Assembly: GCF_900100795.1 (NCBI RefSeq)
Contig: NZ_FNCO01000030.1
Span: forward strand, 1 to 42,300
DNA from: Pseudomonas abietaniphila
GTDB lineage: Bacteria; Pseudomonadota; Gammaproteobacteria; Pseudomonadales; Pseudomonadaceae
Length of the DNA stretch: 42,300 nt
Reading direction: 5' to 3'
The notes beneath the pieces were generated by a model. It was not told where the DNA came from, searched no databases, and saw only the letters and a list, made by a program, of their open reading frames with translations. Positions 1 through 8,648 of this stretch are shown one piece after another (within the stretch, counting starts at the first letter, position 1; each line of letters begins with the position of its first letter). Position numbers and translations under genes: made by a program.

Positions 1-57
1 GTTGGAAGACTCACGCCCAGATCGGGCAGACCAAGGTGTCTGACTGCCGCGAGACCT

Positions 58-173
58 GTAGGAGCTGCTGGAGGTTACGACAGTGGCGAATGCGGTGGGA
101 CAGGTACATCGGCGGTGACCGACACGCCGCTTTCACTGCCCTCGTAACCTCGGACGTCTCCCACAGGAACAGC
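58..173. repeat. Dispersed hairpin repeat, copy 1
   Basis: The element opens with TGTAGGAGC and closes with CTCCCACAGG. A left arm with GAGGTTACGACAGTGGCGAA can fold onto a right arm with CACTGCCCTCGTAACCTC, giving one long imperfect hairpin. The right arm recurs almost unchanged at about 6290-6322, so this is a mobile-looking dispersed repeat rather than a chance palindrome. Confidence 0.7.
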
Positions 174-320
174 GTCGGCCCACTCATCAGTGTCCAGGCT
201 TCAGATTTTAGGGAAGCGACTCGTTGCACAGACAGATGCGCGGCGTTCCGACCTGTAGCCGGCTCGCTGGCGATTGCGATAGATCAAGCGCTAAAAAAGG
301 GATTGCCCTACCGCAGCCCC

Positions 321-409
321 TGTAGGAGCGCGCTTGCCCGCGAATGCGATTTATCTGAAAAAAACAGGTCGCCTGATACACCGCCATCCCGGGCAAGCGC
401 GCGCCTGCA
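321..409. repeat. REP inverted pair
   Basis: A left arm GTAGGAGCGCGCTTGCCCG and a right arm CGGGCAAGCGCGCGCCTGC face each other across about 35 bp. This is the usual intergenic REP doublet of pseudomonads. Confidence 0.8.
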
Positions 410-427
410 ATGGCCGTTTTTTACCCA

Positions 428-446
428 TTCCTGAACCTTTCCTGAA
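428..446 (+). promoter_or_regulatory. Direct repeat TTCCTGAA, possible response-regulator site
   Basis: TTCCTGAA occurs at 428-435 and again at 439-446, an 11-bp period. This is the spacing typical of OmpR/PhoB-family regulator sites such as PhoP. A weak sigma-70 match follows (CTGGCA 463-468, TACACT 486-491), which would start the mgtA leader near 498. The role is inferred; the repeat is seen directly. Confidence 0.4.
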
Positions 447-499
447 GCCCCGCGCAATAGTCCTGGCAGGCGCGTAATGGCCGTTTACACTCCTGAAAG

Positions 500-524
500 C
501 CGGGCGTATTCTTCGCCCGTTTTC
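500..524 (+). promoter_or_regulatory. Hairpin near the start of the mgtA leader
   Basis: CGGGCG and CGCCCG pair across a 7-nt loop and are followed by TTTTC. It resembles a weak intrinsic terminator. It lies just 5' of the upstream ORF of mgtA, so it could be part of the leader or mark the end of an upstream transcript. Confidence 0.4.
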
Positions 525-544
525 AACCAATGCGGAGACCCACA

Positions 545-610
545 GTGGGTACTTGTTCGAGTGACAGACGTCAGCCGGTTTCGATGACCGGCCCATTCTC
601 GGCGAGTTAA
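545..610 (+). CDS. Upstream ORF in the mgtA leader (21 codons)
   Basis: A GTG start at 545 is preceded by GGAGA at 534-538 with a 6-nt spacer, which is a strong ribosome binding site. The frame runs 21 codons, with an internal ATG at 584 and the ending MTGPFSAS before TAA at 608-610. It begins 355 bp before mgtA. A hairpin (GCCGGT 574-579 with ACCGGC 587-592) lies inside it, and its last codons (GGCGAG 601-606) can pair with CTCGCC 636-641, which would disrupt the next hairpin. By analogy to mgtL of enteric bacteria it may be a regulatory leader peptide, but the sequence is not that of MgtL and I know of no named family. That it is translated is inferred. Confidence 0.5.
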   Translation: MGTCSSDRRQPVSMTGPFSAS

Positions 611-899
611 CGCGCAGTCATTTTGCTGCCGTTCGCTCGCCGACAATCGCGAGAAACGGCAGTGCTTTTACTCCCGTAGCAGTCCTGCATACCGGTGGTG
701 GCGTCCTTGAGGTCGCGACCACCGGCGAGCAGGGCCGTTGCAGATGGAGCGCCCTGTCCCCTTCCTGACGTTACACCCGCGCGGCCTTCACGGTCGCGGG
801 CCATACCTTGCGTGTCGTTCCTTGCGGAGCTTCACGTGCGGTCGGCCGTACCTGCCTGGGCCTTTTAGTCGTCAGCCCTTCAGTCCAGGGGACACAGCC
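611..899 (+). promoter_or_regulatory. Structured 5' leader of mgtA
   Basis: Three strong hairpins follow the upstream ORF. The first pairs CTGCCGTT 626-633 with AACGGCAG 655-662, with an inner CTCGC/GCGAG stem. The second pairs CCGGTGGT 692-699 with ACCACCGG 718-725, with an inner GCG/CGC. The third pairs CCCGCG 776-781 with CGCGGG 795-800. No Rfam family I can name fits. A Mg2+- or translation-responsive switch is an inference from its position before a Mg2+ transporter. Confidence 0.5.
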
Positions 900-3656
900 A
901 TGAAGTTCACCACCCTGAAGCTCGCCCTCCTCAGAGAGTTTTTCGCAGGCTTTCTGCGCACCCGTCATTTTGGCCGGCACTTTCGCCGGCTGGCGATGCT
1001 CGACAGCGTGACCGACGCCACCGTCAGCCGCGAAGTCCCGCCAACGCTGGCGCAAACCTTGACCCGGGGTGCGACCAGCGACGTATCCGAACTGCTGACG
1101 CGTCTGGGCAGTCATGCCGAAGGCCTGACCGAAGCCGAAGCCCTGGCGTTGCGCGACCAGCACGGCCTGAACGAAGTCGAGCACGAACAACCGCTGCCGT
1201 GGTGGGTGCACCTGTGGCACTGCTACAAGAACCCCTTCAACCTGCTGCTGACCTTGCTCGCCTTCATCTCGTGGCTGACCGAGGACATGAAAGCCGCCAC
1301 CGTGATCTTCTCGATGGTGGTGCTCTCGACGCTGCTGCGTTTCTGGCAGGAGACCCGCTCCAATCAGGCAGCCGATGCGCTGAAAGCCATGGTCAGCAAC
1401 ACCGCGACCGTGATGCGTCGCGCTGAGGTATCGCAGGATGACGCGCAGGCCAACGGCGGCGGCAAACAGCGCATCGAATTGCCCATCAAGCAATTGGTGC
1501 CAGGCGACCTGATCGTGCTGTCGGCTGGCGACATGATCCCCGCCGATTGCCGCGTGCTCAGTGCCAAGGATCTGTTCGTCAGTCAGGCGGCGATGACCGG
1601 TGAATCGATGCCGGTGGAAAAATTCGCGCGTCGGCAGGAGGGCGATACCGGCAACCCGCTGGACCTGGAAAACATCCTGTTCATGGGCACCAACGTGGTG
1701 TCGGGAGCGGCGACCGGGGTGATTCTGGCGACGGGCAATCACACCTATTTTGGCGCCTTGGCTCAACGGGTCAGCGCCACCGACCGCGCGCCGACGTCCT
1801 TTCAGGCCGGGGTCAACAAAGTCAGCTGGTTGCTGATCCGCTTCATGTTCGTGATGGCGCCGCTGGTGCTGTTCATCAACGGTTTCACCAAGGGCGACTG
1901 GATGGAGGCGTTGCTGTTCGCGCTCTCCATCGCGGTCGGGTTGACCCCGGAAATGCTGCCGATGATCGTCACCTCAACCTTGGCCAAGGGAGCGGTCTTT
2001 CTGTCGCGCAAAAAAGTCATCGTCAAACGCCTGGACGCGATCCAGAACTTCGGCGCCATGGACGTGCTGTGCACCGACAAGACCGGCACCCTGACACAGG
2101 ACAAGATTTTCCTGGCCCGGCATGTCGACGTCTGGGGCGATGAGTCCGACGACGTGCTGGAAATGGCTTACCTCAACAGCTACTACCAGACCGGCCTTAA
2201 GAATCTGCTGGATGTGGCCGTGCTTGAGCACGTGGAAATCCATCGTGAACTGCGGGTCGGCACCCACTTCAGCAAGGTCGATGAAGTGCCGTTTGATTTC
2301 ACTCGGCGGCGCATGTCCGTGGTGGTGCAGGAGCAAGGGCAGGCGCATCTGCTGATCTGCAAAGGCGCGCTGGAAGAAGTCCTGGCCGTGTGCAAGCGCG
2401 TGCGTCACGGCGAAGTGGACGAAGCGCTGACCCCTGAATTGCTGACGCGCATCATGCAGGTCACGGCTGAATTCAACGACGAAGGGCTGCGTGTGGTGGC
2501 AGTGGCCGCGCGTTCCATGGAGCAAGGGCAGGATGCTTATGGACTGGCCGATGAAAGCGACCTGACGCTGATCGGGTATGTCGCGTTTCTCGATCCGCCC
2601 AAAGAAAGCACCGCGCCTGCACTCAAGGCCCTGGCCGAGCACGGCGTCGCGGTCAAAGTGCTGACCGGCGATAACGAGCGTGTGACCGCCAAGATCTGCC
2701 GCGAAGTGGGGCTGGAGCGCCAAGGTCTGCTGCTTGGTGGCGATGTCGAGCGCATGAGTGATGCCGAGCTGGCGGTGGCGGTGGAAACCACCAACGTGTT
2801 CGCCAAGCTGACCCCGTCCCATAAGGAACGCATCGTTCGGCTGCTCAAAGCCAACGGGCATGTGGTCGGGTTCATGGGGGACGGAATCAACGATGCGCCT
2901 GCGCTGCGGACCGCCGACATCGGCATTTCCGTGGACAGCGCCGTGGACATCGCCAAGGAAGCGGCGGACATCATCCTGCTGGAAAAGAGTCTGATGGTGC
3001 TGGAAGAGGGCGTGCTGGAAGGGCGTCGTACCTTCGCCAACATGCTCAAGTACATCAAGATGACGGCCAGTTCGAACTTCGGCAACGTGTTCTCGGTGCT
3101 GGTGGCGAGTGCGTTCATTCCGTTCCTGCCGATGCTGCCGATGCACCTGCTGGTGCAGAACCTGCTGTACGACATTTCGCAGATCGCCATTCCGTTCGAT
3201 AACGTCGACGAAGAATTGCTGAAAAAACCACAGCGTTGGCAGCCTGCGGACGTTGGGCGTTTCATGATGTTCTTCGGGCCGATCAGCTCGATCTTCGACA
3301 TCACGACCTTTGCGGTGATGTGGTACGTGTTCGGTGCCAACACCCCAGAGCATCAGACTTTGTTCCAGTCGGGCTGGTTTGTGGTGGGGCTGCTGACTCA
3401 GACGTTGATCGTGCACATGATCCGCACACCGAAGATTCCGTTCCTGCAAAGCCGTGCGGCGATGCCGTTGATGGTGATGACCGGGGTGATCATGGTCGTC
3501 GGGATCTTCCTGCCGATGGGCCCGCTGGCGCACTACTTCAAACTGCAGGCGCTGCCACCGCTGTACTTCGTCATCCTGCCGCTGATTTTGCTGGCGTATG
3601 TGGGGCTGACGCAGGCGGTGAAAGGGTTCTACGTGAGGAAGTTTGGTTGGCAGTGA
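900..3656 (+). CDS. mgtA: Magnesium-transporting P-type ATPase MgtA
   Basis: An inner-membrane P3B-type ATPase that imports Mg2+ using ATP; 918 residues, close to the roughly 900 of the family. The sequence shows an N-terminal cytoplasmic region, the actuator motif MTGES, the M4 motif VGLTPEMLPMIV, the phosphorylation motif DKTGTLT with Asp393, the hinge motif MGDGINDAPAL, and a C-terminal block of hydrophobic helices. The ATG at 900 has AGGGGA seven bases upstream, so it is preferred over the in-frame TTG at 738, which would add 54 residues encoded by the structured leader. The gene stands alone between repeat regions. Control probably acts through the long leader and an upstream response-regulator site. 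The family assignment is very secure. Confidence 0.97.
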   Translation: MKFTTLKLALLREFFAGFLRTRHFGRHFRRLAMLDSVTDATVSREVPPTLAQTLTRGATSDVSELLTRLGSHAEGLTEAEALALRDQHGLNEVEHEQPLPWWVHLWHCYKNPFNLLLTLLAFISWLTEDMKAATVIFSMVVLSTLLRFWQETRSNQAADALKAMVSNTATVMRRAEVSQDDAQANGGGKQRIELPIKQLVPGDLIVLSAGDMIPADCRVLSAKDLFVSQAAMTGESMPVEKFARRQEGDTGNPLDLENILFMGTNVVSGAATGVILATGNHTYFGALAQRVSATDRAPTSFQAGVNKVSWLLIRFMFVMAPLVLFINGFTKGDWMEALLFALSIAVGLTPEMLPMIVTSTLAKGAVFLSRKKVIVKRLDAIQNFGAMDVLCTDKTGTLTQDKIFLARHVDVWGDESDDVLEMAYLNSYYQTGLKNLLDVAVLEHVEIHRELRVGTHFSKVDEVPFDFTRRRMSVVVQEQGQAHLLICKGALEEVLAVCKRVRHGEVDEALTPELLTRIMQVTAEFNDEGLRVVAVAARSMEQGQDAYGLADESDLTLIGYVAFLDPPKESTAPALKALAEHGVAVKVLTGDNERVTAKICREVGLERQGLLLGGDVERMSDAELAVAVETTNVFAKLTPSHKERIVRLLKANGHVVGFMGDGINDAPALRTADIGISVDSAVDIAKEAADIILLEKSLMVLEEGVLEGRRTFANMLKYIKMTASSNFGNVFSVLVASAFIPFLPMLPMHLLVQNLLYDISQIAIPFDNVDEELLKKPQRWQPADVGRFMMFFGPISSIFDITTFAVMWYVFGANTPEHQTLFQSGWFVVGLLTQTLIVHMIRTPKIPFLQSRAAMPLMVMTGVIMVVGIFLPMGPLAHYFKLQALPPLYFVILPLILLAYVGLTQAVKGFYVRKFGWQ

Positions 3657-3671
3657 TGTTTGAGCGGTGTG

Positions 3672-3779
3672 ATCGTGCCCACGCTCCGCGTGGGCACGCA
3701 TTCCTTGACGCTCCGCGTCGCTCGCGCGGTGACGCGGAGCGTCCGGGGCTGCATTCCCACGCGGAGCGGGGGAACGATC
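3672..3779. repeat. Palindromic repeat cluster after mgtA
   Basis: The block contains nested palindromes such as CCCACGCTCCGCGTGGG and GACGCTCCGCGTC, ending in GGGGGAACGATCA. This CGCGGAGCG-type element is common between genes in fluorescent pseudomonads. It may also end mgtA transcription, although no T-tract is present. Confidence 0.7.
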
Positions 3780-3793
3780 AACACGGATTGCTT

Positions 3794-3905
3794 TTGATTC
3801 TGGCCGGAGGCCGTAGGAGCGCGCTTGCCCGCGAATGATTTGGGTCAGACACCAAAACTATGTCTGATTCACCGGCCTCTTCGCGGGTAAGCGCGCTCCT
3901 ACAAG
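3794..3905. repeat. REP inverted pair
   Basis: Arms at 3813-3835 and 3880-3902 (GTAGGAGCGCGCTTGCCCGC against its near-complement) enclose 44 bp. The first 34 bases from 3794 are identical to those at 12750 in the folK-panB gap, so flanking sequence is also shared between copies. Confidence 0.8.
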
Positions 3906-3916
3906 AGCCTTCGTGT

Positions 3917-5095
<1,179 letters not shown>

Positions 5096-5290
5096 GGTAC
5101 GAATCCTCACTGTTGTTGGTTTAGCCGCCGGGACCGGACTAAAAGCTGAAGAGAAAGACGGTCCGGGACAGCGGAATCAAGGGCGCACATGGTGGCATGA
5201 ATGACGGGGGCAATTTAAGCCCTCTGTCGTTTTGCTTCATGCGGCCCAGACACAAGCCTTGCTCCTACAGAAAAGAGGAGGTGGCATCAT

Positions 5291-6160
5291 TCACAGCACA
5301 CCCATCCGCCGTCTGGCCCGATGAACCGAGGCATTGCGCACCGCCCAGCGCAGAACCGGCGCGGTGCGATTCACGCCGGCACGGATCATTTTGCGCTTGA
5401 AATCGCCCATCTGGATATCAAACAGGTCGCCGGCAAATCCGGGCAGCAAGTCCATCCCGGCCCGCATCATCAGGTTGCCCATTGGCTTGGCCATGCGACT
5501 GGGGGCCGGTGCTCCCTGCAAAATCCGCAGCACTTCGCGTGTACGTGCATCGCACCGCAATTGCGGGCGCATGTTCTCCAGATATCGGGCGATGTCCTGC
5601 GCCGATCGTGGCACCTGTTGGGCACCGAGGCGTTCGGCAACCAGCGCGGTTTCGGCGTAGTACCGATCCTGATCCTCAAGTGACAGCCCCGGGTTCAGGT
5701 AGCGCAAGTGCGCCGCCATGAAGCTGCTGACTTCCGCCACATGCACCCATGTCAGTAACTCCGGATCGTCCGCGGCGTACACGCTGCCGTCCAGGGTGGT
5801 GCCGCTGATCTGCGAATGAATGCTACGCACCTTGTCGATCAGCCAGTTGGCATCGTGGGTGGAACCAAAGGTCGTGCCCGAGATGAACTGACCGGTCCGC
5901 CGCAGACGGCCGAGCATGTCCTCGCGAAAGTTTGAGTGGTCCCACACACCGGCCAGCACGCGCGGGTGGAGCATCTGCAGCATCAACGCGCAGATGCCGC
6001 CGATCAGCATGCTGGGAAAGTCGCCGTGCACCTGCCAGCACACCGCCTGCGGCCCGAACAGCCCGGGATCGCCCTTGGGGTTCTCCATGTCGAGCTGACC
6101 CAAGGCCAGACCGGTCATGCTCATGACCTGGGTTTCGATGCGTGTGCGGATGAATTCCAT
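5291..6160 (-). CDS. DUF2236 / MpaB-type oxygenase family protein
   Basis: 289 residues of the oxygenase MpaB / latex-clearing protein superfamily (DUF2236). The family hallmarks seen are FGPQAVCWQVHGDFPSML near residues 36-52, HPRVLAGVWDHSNF, the arginine-rich RLRRTGQF motif, and a WVHVAEVSSF helix. Characterised distant relatives bind heme b and cleave isoprenoid double bonds; the substrate of bacterial members like this one is unknown. No signal peptide is evident. The ribosome binding site before the ATG at 6160 is weak. It is flanked on both sides by repeats and is not in an obvious operon, so context gives no clue to substrate. Confidence 0.8.
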   Translation of the reverse strand: MEFIRTRIETQVMSMTGLALGQLDMENPKGDPGLFGPQAVCWQVHGDFPSMLIGGICALMLQMLHPRVLAGVWDHSNFREDMLGRLRRTGQFISGTTFGSTHDANWLIDKVRSIHSQISGTTLDGSVYAADDPELLTWVHVAEVSSFMAAHLRYLNPGLSLEDQDRYYAETALVAERLGAQQVPRSAQDIARYLENMRPQLRCDARTREVLRILQGAPAPSRMAKPMGNLMMRAGMDLLPGFAGDLFDIQMGDFKRKMIRAGVNRTAPVLRWAVRNASVHRARRRMGVL

Positions 6161-6208
6161 GGGTACTCAATTGAATTGTCTGACGCCTGTGTGGGTGGCG
6201 TCTCAGGA

Positions 6209-6322
6209 CTGTAGGAGCCGGCTTGGTGCGGGCCGCGTTCGGACGAATGCGGTGGATCAGCAACATTGATGCTGAGTCACACTCCGCATTCGCTGCCCTC
6301 GTAACCTCGGACGTCTCCTACA
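6209..6322. repeat. Dispersed hairpin repeat, copy 2
   Basis: Opens with CTGTAGGAGC and ends with CTCCTACAGG. It shares GAATGCGGTG and the block CCCTCGTAACCTCGGACGTC with copy 1 at 58-173, while the centre differs. The ends are complementary to each other. Confidence 0.7.
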
Positions 6323-6350
6323 GGGATCGGGTTGATGCGCAAACTTGCGC

Positions 6351-6378
6351 TCAAACCTCAAACCTCAAACCTCAGACC
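6351..6378 (+). repeat. Short 7-bp tandem repeat
   Basis: TCAAACC is repeated three times and followed by TCAGACC. It is directly followed by a REP-like pair (GTGGGAGCC...CCGGCTCCTACA, about 6379-6422). It lies downstream of acs in non-coding DNA. Confidence 0.75.
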
Positions 6379-6459
6379 TGTGGGAGCCCTCAAACTTGTG
6401 GCCAGCAAGCCGGCTCCTACACGTCCGCGCTATGCTGGCGATAGGCAAGGGGCCGTGAT

Positions 6460-8397
6460 TCAGGTGTTCAAGCGCTTCTCGATCAAACCCTCCACCACGC
6501 TCGAGTCCGCCAGGGTCGAAATATCCCCCAGGCTGTCCAGTTCGTTGCAGGCGATCTTGCGCAGGATGCGCCGCATGATCTTCCCCGAACGGGTTTTCGG
6601 CAAGGCCGGGGCCCACTGAATCAACTCCGGTTTGGCAAAACTGCCGATTTCTTTACTGACCAATGCCAGCAGATCCTTGCGCAACGCGTCGTCGGGCTCG
6701 ATCCCGGCCATGGTCGTGACGAACGCATAAATCCCCATGCCCTTCACATCATGGGGATAACCGACCACCGCCGCCTCAGCCACGCTGTCGTGTAACACCA
6801 GCGCGCTTTCGACTTCGGCGGTGCCGATCCGGTGGCCCGACACGTTGATCACGTCGTCCACACGACCGGTGATCCAGTAATGCCCGTCCTGATCGCGGCG
6901 CGCGCCATCGCCGGTGAAGTAATAACCGGGATAGGGTTTGAAGTACGTCTCGACCATGCGTTTCTGGTCGCCGTACACGCCCCGGATCTGACCGGGCCAG
7001 CTGGCCTTGATCGCCAACAAACCGCTGGTGGCGCCTTCGAGCTCCTTGCCCTTGTCGTCCAGTAACACGGGTTGTACCCCGAACATCGGCTGGGTCGCGC
7101 AACCCGGTTTCAGTGGCGTGGTGCTGACCAGCGGGGTGAGCATGATGCCGCCGGTTTCGGTCTGCCACCAAGTGTCGACGATGGGGCAACGCTCTTTCCC
7201 GACCTTGTGGAAGTACCATTCCCACGCTTCCGGGTTAATCGGCTCACCCACAGTGCCGAGCACGCGAAGTGATTCCCGGCTGGTGCTTTCCAACGGTTTC
7301 GGGCCCTCACGCATCAGGGCGCGCAAGGCCGTGGGTGCGGTGTAGAAAATGTTCACACGGTGCTTGTCGATGACCTGCCAGAAACGCGAGGTGTCCGGGT
7401 AGTTCGGCACGCCTTCGAAAATCAGCGTAGTGGCGCCATTGGCCAGTGGGCCGTAGACGATATAGCTGTGGCCGGTGACCCAGCCGACATCGGCGGTGCA
7501 CCAGTAGATCTCGCCATCGCGATAATCGAACACGTATTTGTGCGTCATCGCTGCCTGCAACAGATAACCGCCGGTGGTGTGCAACACGCCTTTGGGTTTC
7601 CCCGTGCTGCCAGAGGTGTAGAGGATGAACAACGGGTCTTCGGCGTCCATTGGCTCGGGCGGGCAATCGTCGCTGGTGCCGTGCATGGCCTCGTGATACC
7701 AGATGTCACGGCCCTCAACCCAGTCCACCTCGCCCTCGGTGCGTTTGACCACCAGCACGGTGCTGACGTCGGGACAGCTTTGCAGTGCTTTATCGACGTT
7801 CTGTTTGAGGGGCACGTACTTGCCGCCGCGCACGCCTTCGTCGGCGGTGATCACGGTCTGGCAATCGGCGTCGAGGATTCGGTCGCGCAATGCGTCAGGC
7901 GAAAACCCGCCGAACACCACCGAATGCACTGCGCCGATCCGCGTACACGCGAGCATCGCGTAAGCCGCTTCCGGAATCATCGGCATATAGATGCACACAC
8001 GGTCTCCTTTCTTGACCCCACGTGCTTTCAGCACATTCGCCAGGCGAGCAACGTTGTGGTGCAGCTTCTTGTAGGTGATTTCGGCCGACTCTGAAGGGTT
8101 ATCGCCCTCCCAGAGGATCGCCACTTGATCGCCACGCTTTTCCAGATGGCGATCAATGCAGTTGTAACTGACGTTCAGCTGGCCGCCTTTGAACCAGGTC
8201 GCAGTGCCGGTCTTGAGGTCAGATTGCTGAACCTCATTCCAGGGTGTCGACCAGTCGAGGAATTGTCTGGCCTGCTCGGCCCAGAATTCATCGGGCTGTT
8301 CAATGGATTGCCGATAAAGCCGCTGATAGTCGTCTGCGCTCAGTTGGGCAGCCTTACGGGTGGCGTCGGCGTGGGGATACTTGCTGAGATCGAACAT
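6460..8397 (-). CDS. acs: Acetyl-CoA synthetase
   Basis: Activates acetate to acetyl-CoA through acetyl-AMP in the cytoplasm; needed for growth on acetate and for acetate scavenging. 645 residues, full length for the AMP-forming family. Seen motifs are the phosphate loop YTSGSTGKPKGV, the TWWQTETGG region, YFTGDGARRD, and PKTRSGKIMRR with the C-terminal lysine that protein acetyltransferases modify. ATG 8397 has GGGAG at 8403-8407, and the bases AAAACAAAA lie immediately upstream of it, a Hfq/Crc-type site. An upstream in-frame extension to 8595 runs through REP sequence and is rejected. It follows pgi but is separated from it by a terminator and a REP pair. Confidence 0.96.
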   Translation of the reverse strand: MFDLSKYPHADATRKAAQLSADDYQRLYRQSIEQPDEFWAEQARQFLDWSTPWNEVQQSDLKTGTATWFKGGQLNVSYNCIDRHLEKRGDQVAILWEGDNPSESAEITYKKLHHNVARLANVLKARGVKKGDRVCIYMPMIPEAAYAMLACTRIGAVHSVVFGGFSPDALRDRILDADCQTVITADEGVRGGKYVPLKQNVDKALQSCPDVSTVLVVKRTEGEVDWVEGRDIWYHEAMHGTSDDCPPEPMDAEDPLFILYTSGSTGKPKGVLHTTGGYLLQAAMTHKYVFDYRDGEIYWCTADVGWVTGHSYIVYGPLANGATTLIFEGVPNYPDTSRFWQVIDKHRVNIFYTAPTALRALMREGPKPLESTSRESLRVLGTVGEPINPEAWEWYFHKVGKERCPIVDTWWQTETGGIMLTPLVSTTPLKPGCATQPMFGVQPVLLDDKGKELEGATSGLLAIKASWPGQIRGVYGDQKRMVETYFKPYPGYYFTGDGARRDQDGHYWITGRVDDVINVSGHRIGTAEVESALVLHDSVAEAAVVGYPHDVKGMGIYAFVTTMAGIEPDDALRKDLLALVSKEIGSFAKPELIQWAPALPKTRSGKIMRRILRKIACNELDSLGDISTLADSSVVEGLIEKRLNT

Positions 8398-8402
8398 GGC
8401 GT

Positions 8403-8416
8403 CTCCCTTTTGTTTT
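8403..8416 (-). promoter_or_regulatory. CA motif (Hfq/Crc site) abutting the acs ribosome binding site
   Basis: On the minus strand AAAACAAAA (8416-8408) runs straight into GGGAG. A-rich AANAANAA motifs at ribosome binding sites are the Hfq/Crc target signature in Pseudomonas. The match is good but not perfect (AACAAAAG against AANAANAA). Confidence 0.5.
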
Positions 8417-8474
8417 GCTTGCGGCATGACATCAGAGTAGTCCCTGACGTCAGGGTTCGATCTGGACGCAATAC

Positions 8475-8564
8475 CTGTAGGAGCGAATTCATTCGCGAAT
8501 CGGCCGTACGGGCGATACATCTCTATTGCCTGAACGGTTTTCGCGAATGAATTCGCTCCTACAG
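8475..8564. repeat. REP pair with perfect 25-bp arms
   Basis: Arms 8475-8499 and 8540-8564 are exact inverted copies (CTGTAGGAGCGAATTCATTC and onwards) around a 40-bp centre. It sits between the pgi terminator and acs, 78 bp before the acs start. Confidence 0.9.
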
Positions 8565-8584
8565 AGGATTCGTTGTGTAACCCC

Positions 8585-8627
8585 AAAAAACACAAAACCC
8601 GCCGCCTCTTTCGAGGGAGCGGGTTTC
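8585..8627 (-). terminator. Intrinsic terminator of pgi
   Basis: On the minus strand AAACCCGC pairs with GCGGGTTT around a second small stem, and TGTGTTTTTT follows. It begins about 20 bases after the pgi stop codon. Confidence 0.8.
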
Positions 8628-8648
8628 GAGGTGTTGCCTGAGGCAGGA

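Larger units (their letters stand above)
1..427. other. Intergenic stretch of repeats, no gene
   Basis: I see no convincing gene here. The short open frames lack ribosome binding sites and cross the repeats. The stretch holds one long hairpin repeat (about 58-173) and one REP inverted pair (about 321-409), listed separately. Confidence 0.6.

Noticed and set aside
738..899. N-terminal extension of MgtA by 54 residues from TTG 738
   Set aside because: The stretch is the structured leader, the codons are Pro/Arg-rich unlike MgtA, and the ATG at 900 has a far better ribosome binding site.
1974..3701. 575-codon open frame antisense to mgtA
   Set aside because: Shadow of a high-GC gene; His/Arg/Gln-rich low-complexity translation and no ribosome binding site. 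The same holds for the long antisense frames at 30274-31875 and 36355-37872.
8398..8595. 66-residue N-terminal extension of Acs
   Set aside because: It is encoded by a REP element and has no similarity to the family; the ATG at 8397 has a clear ribosome binding site.
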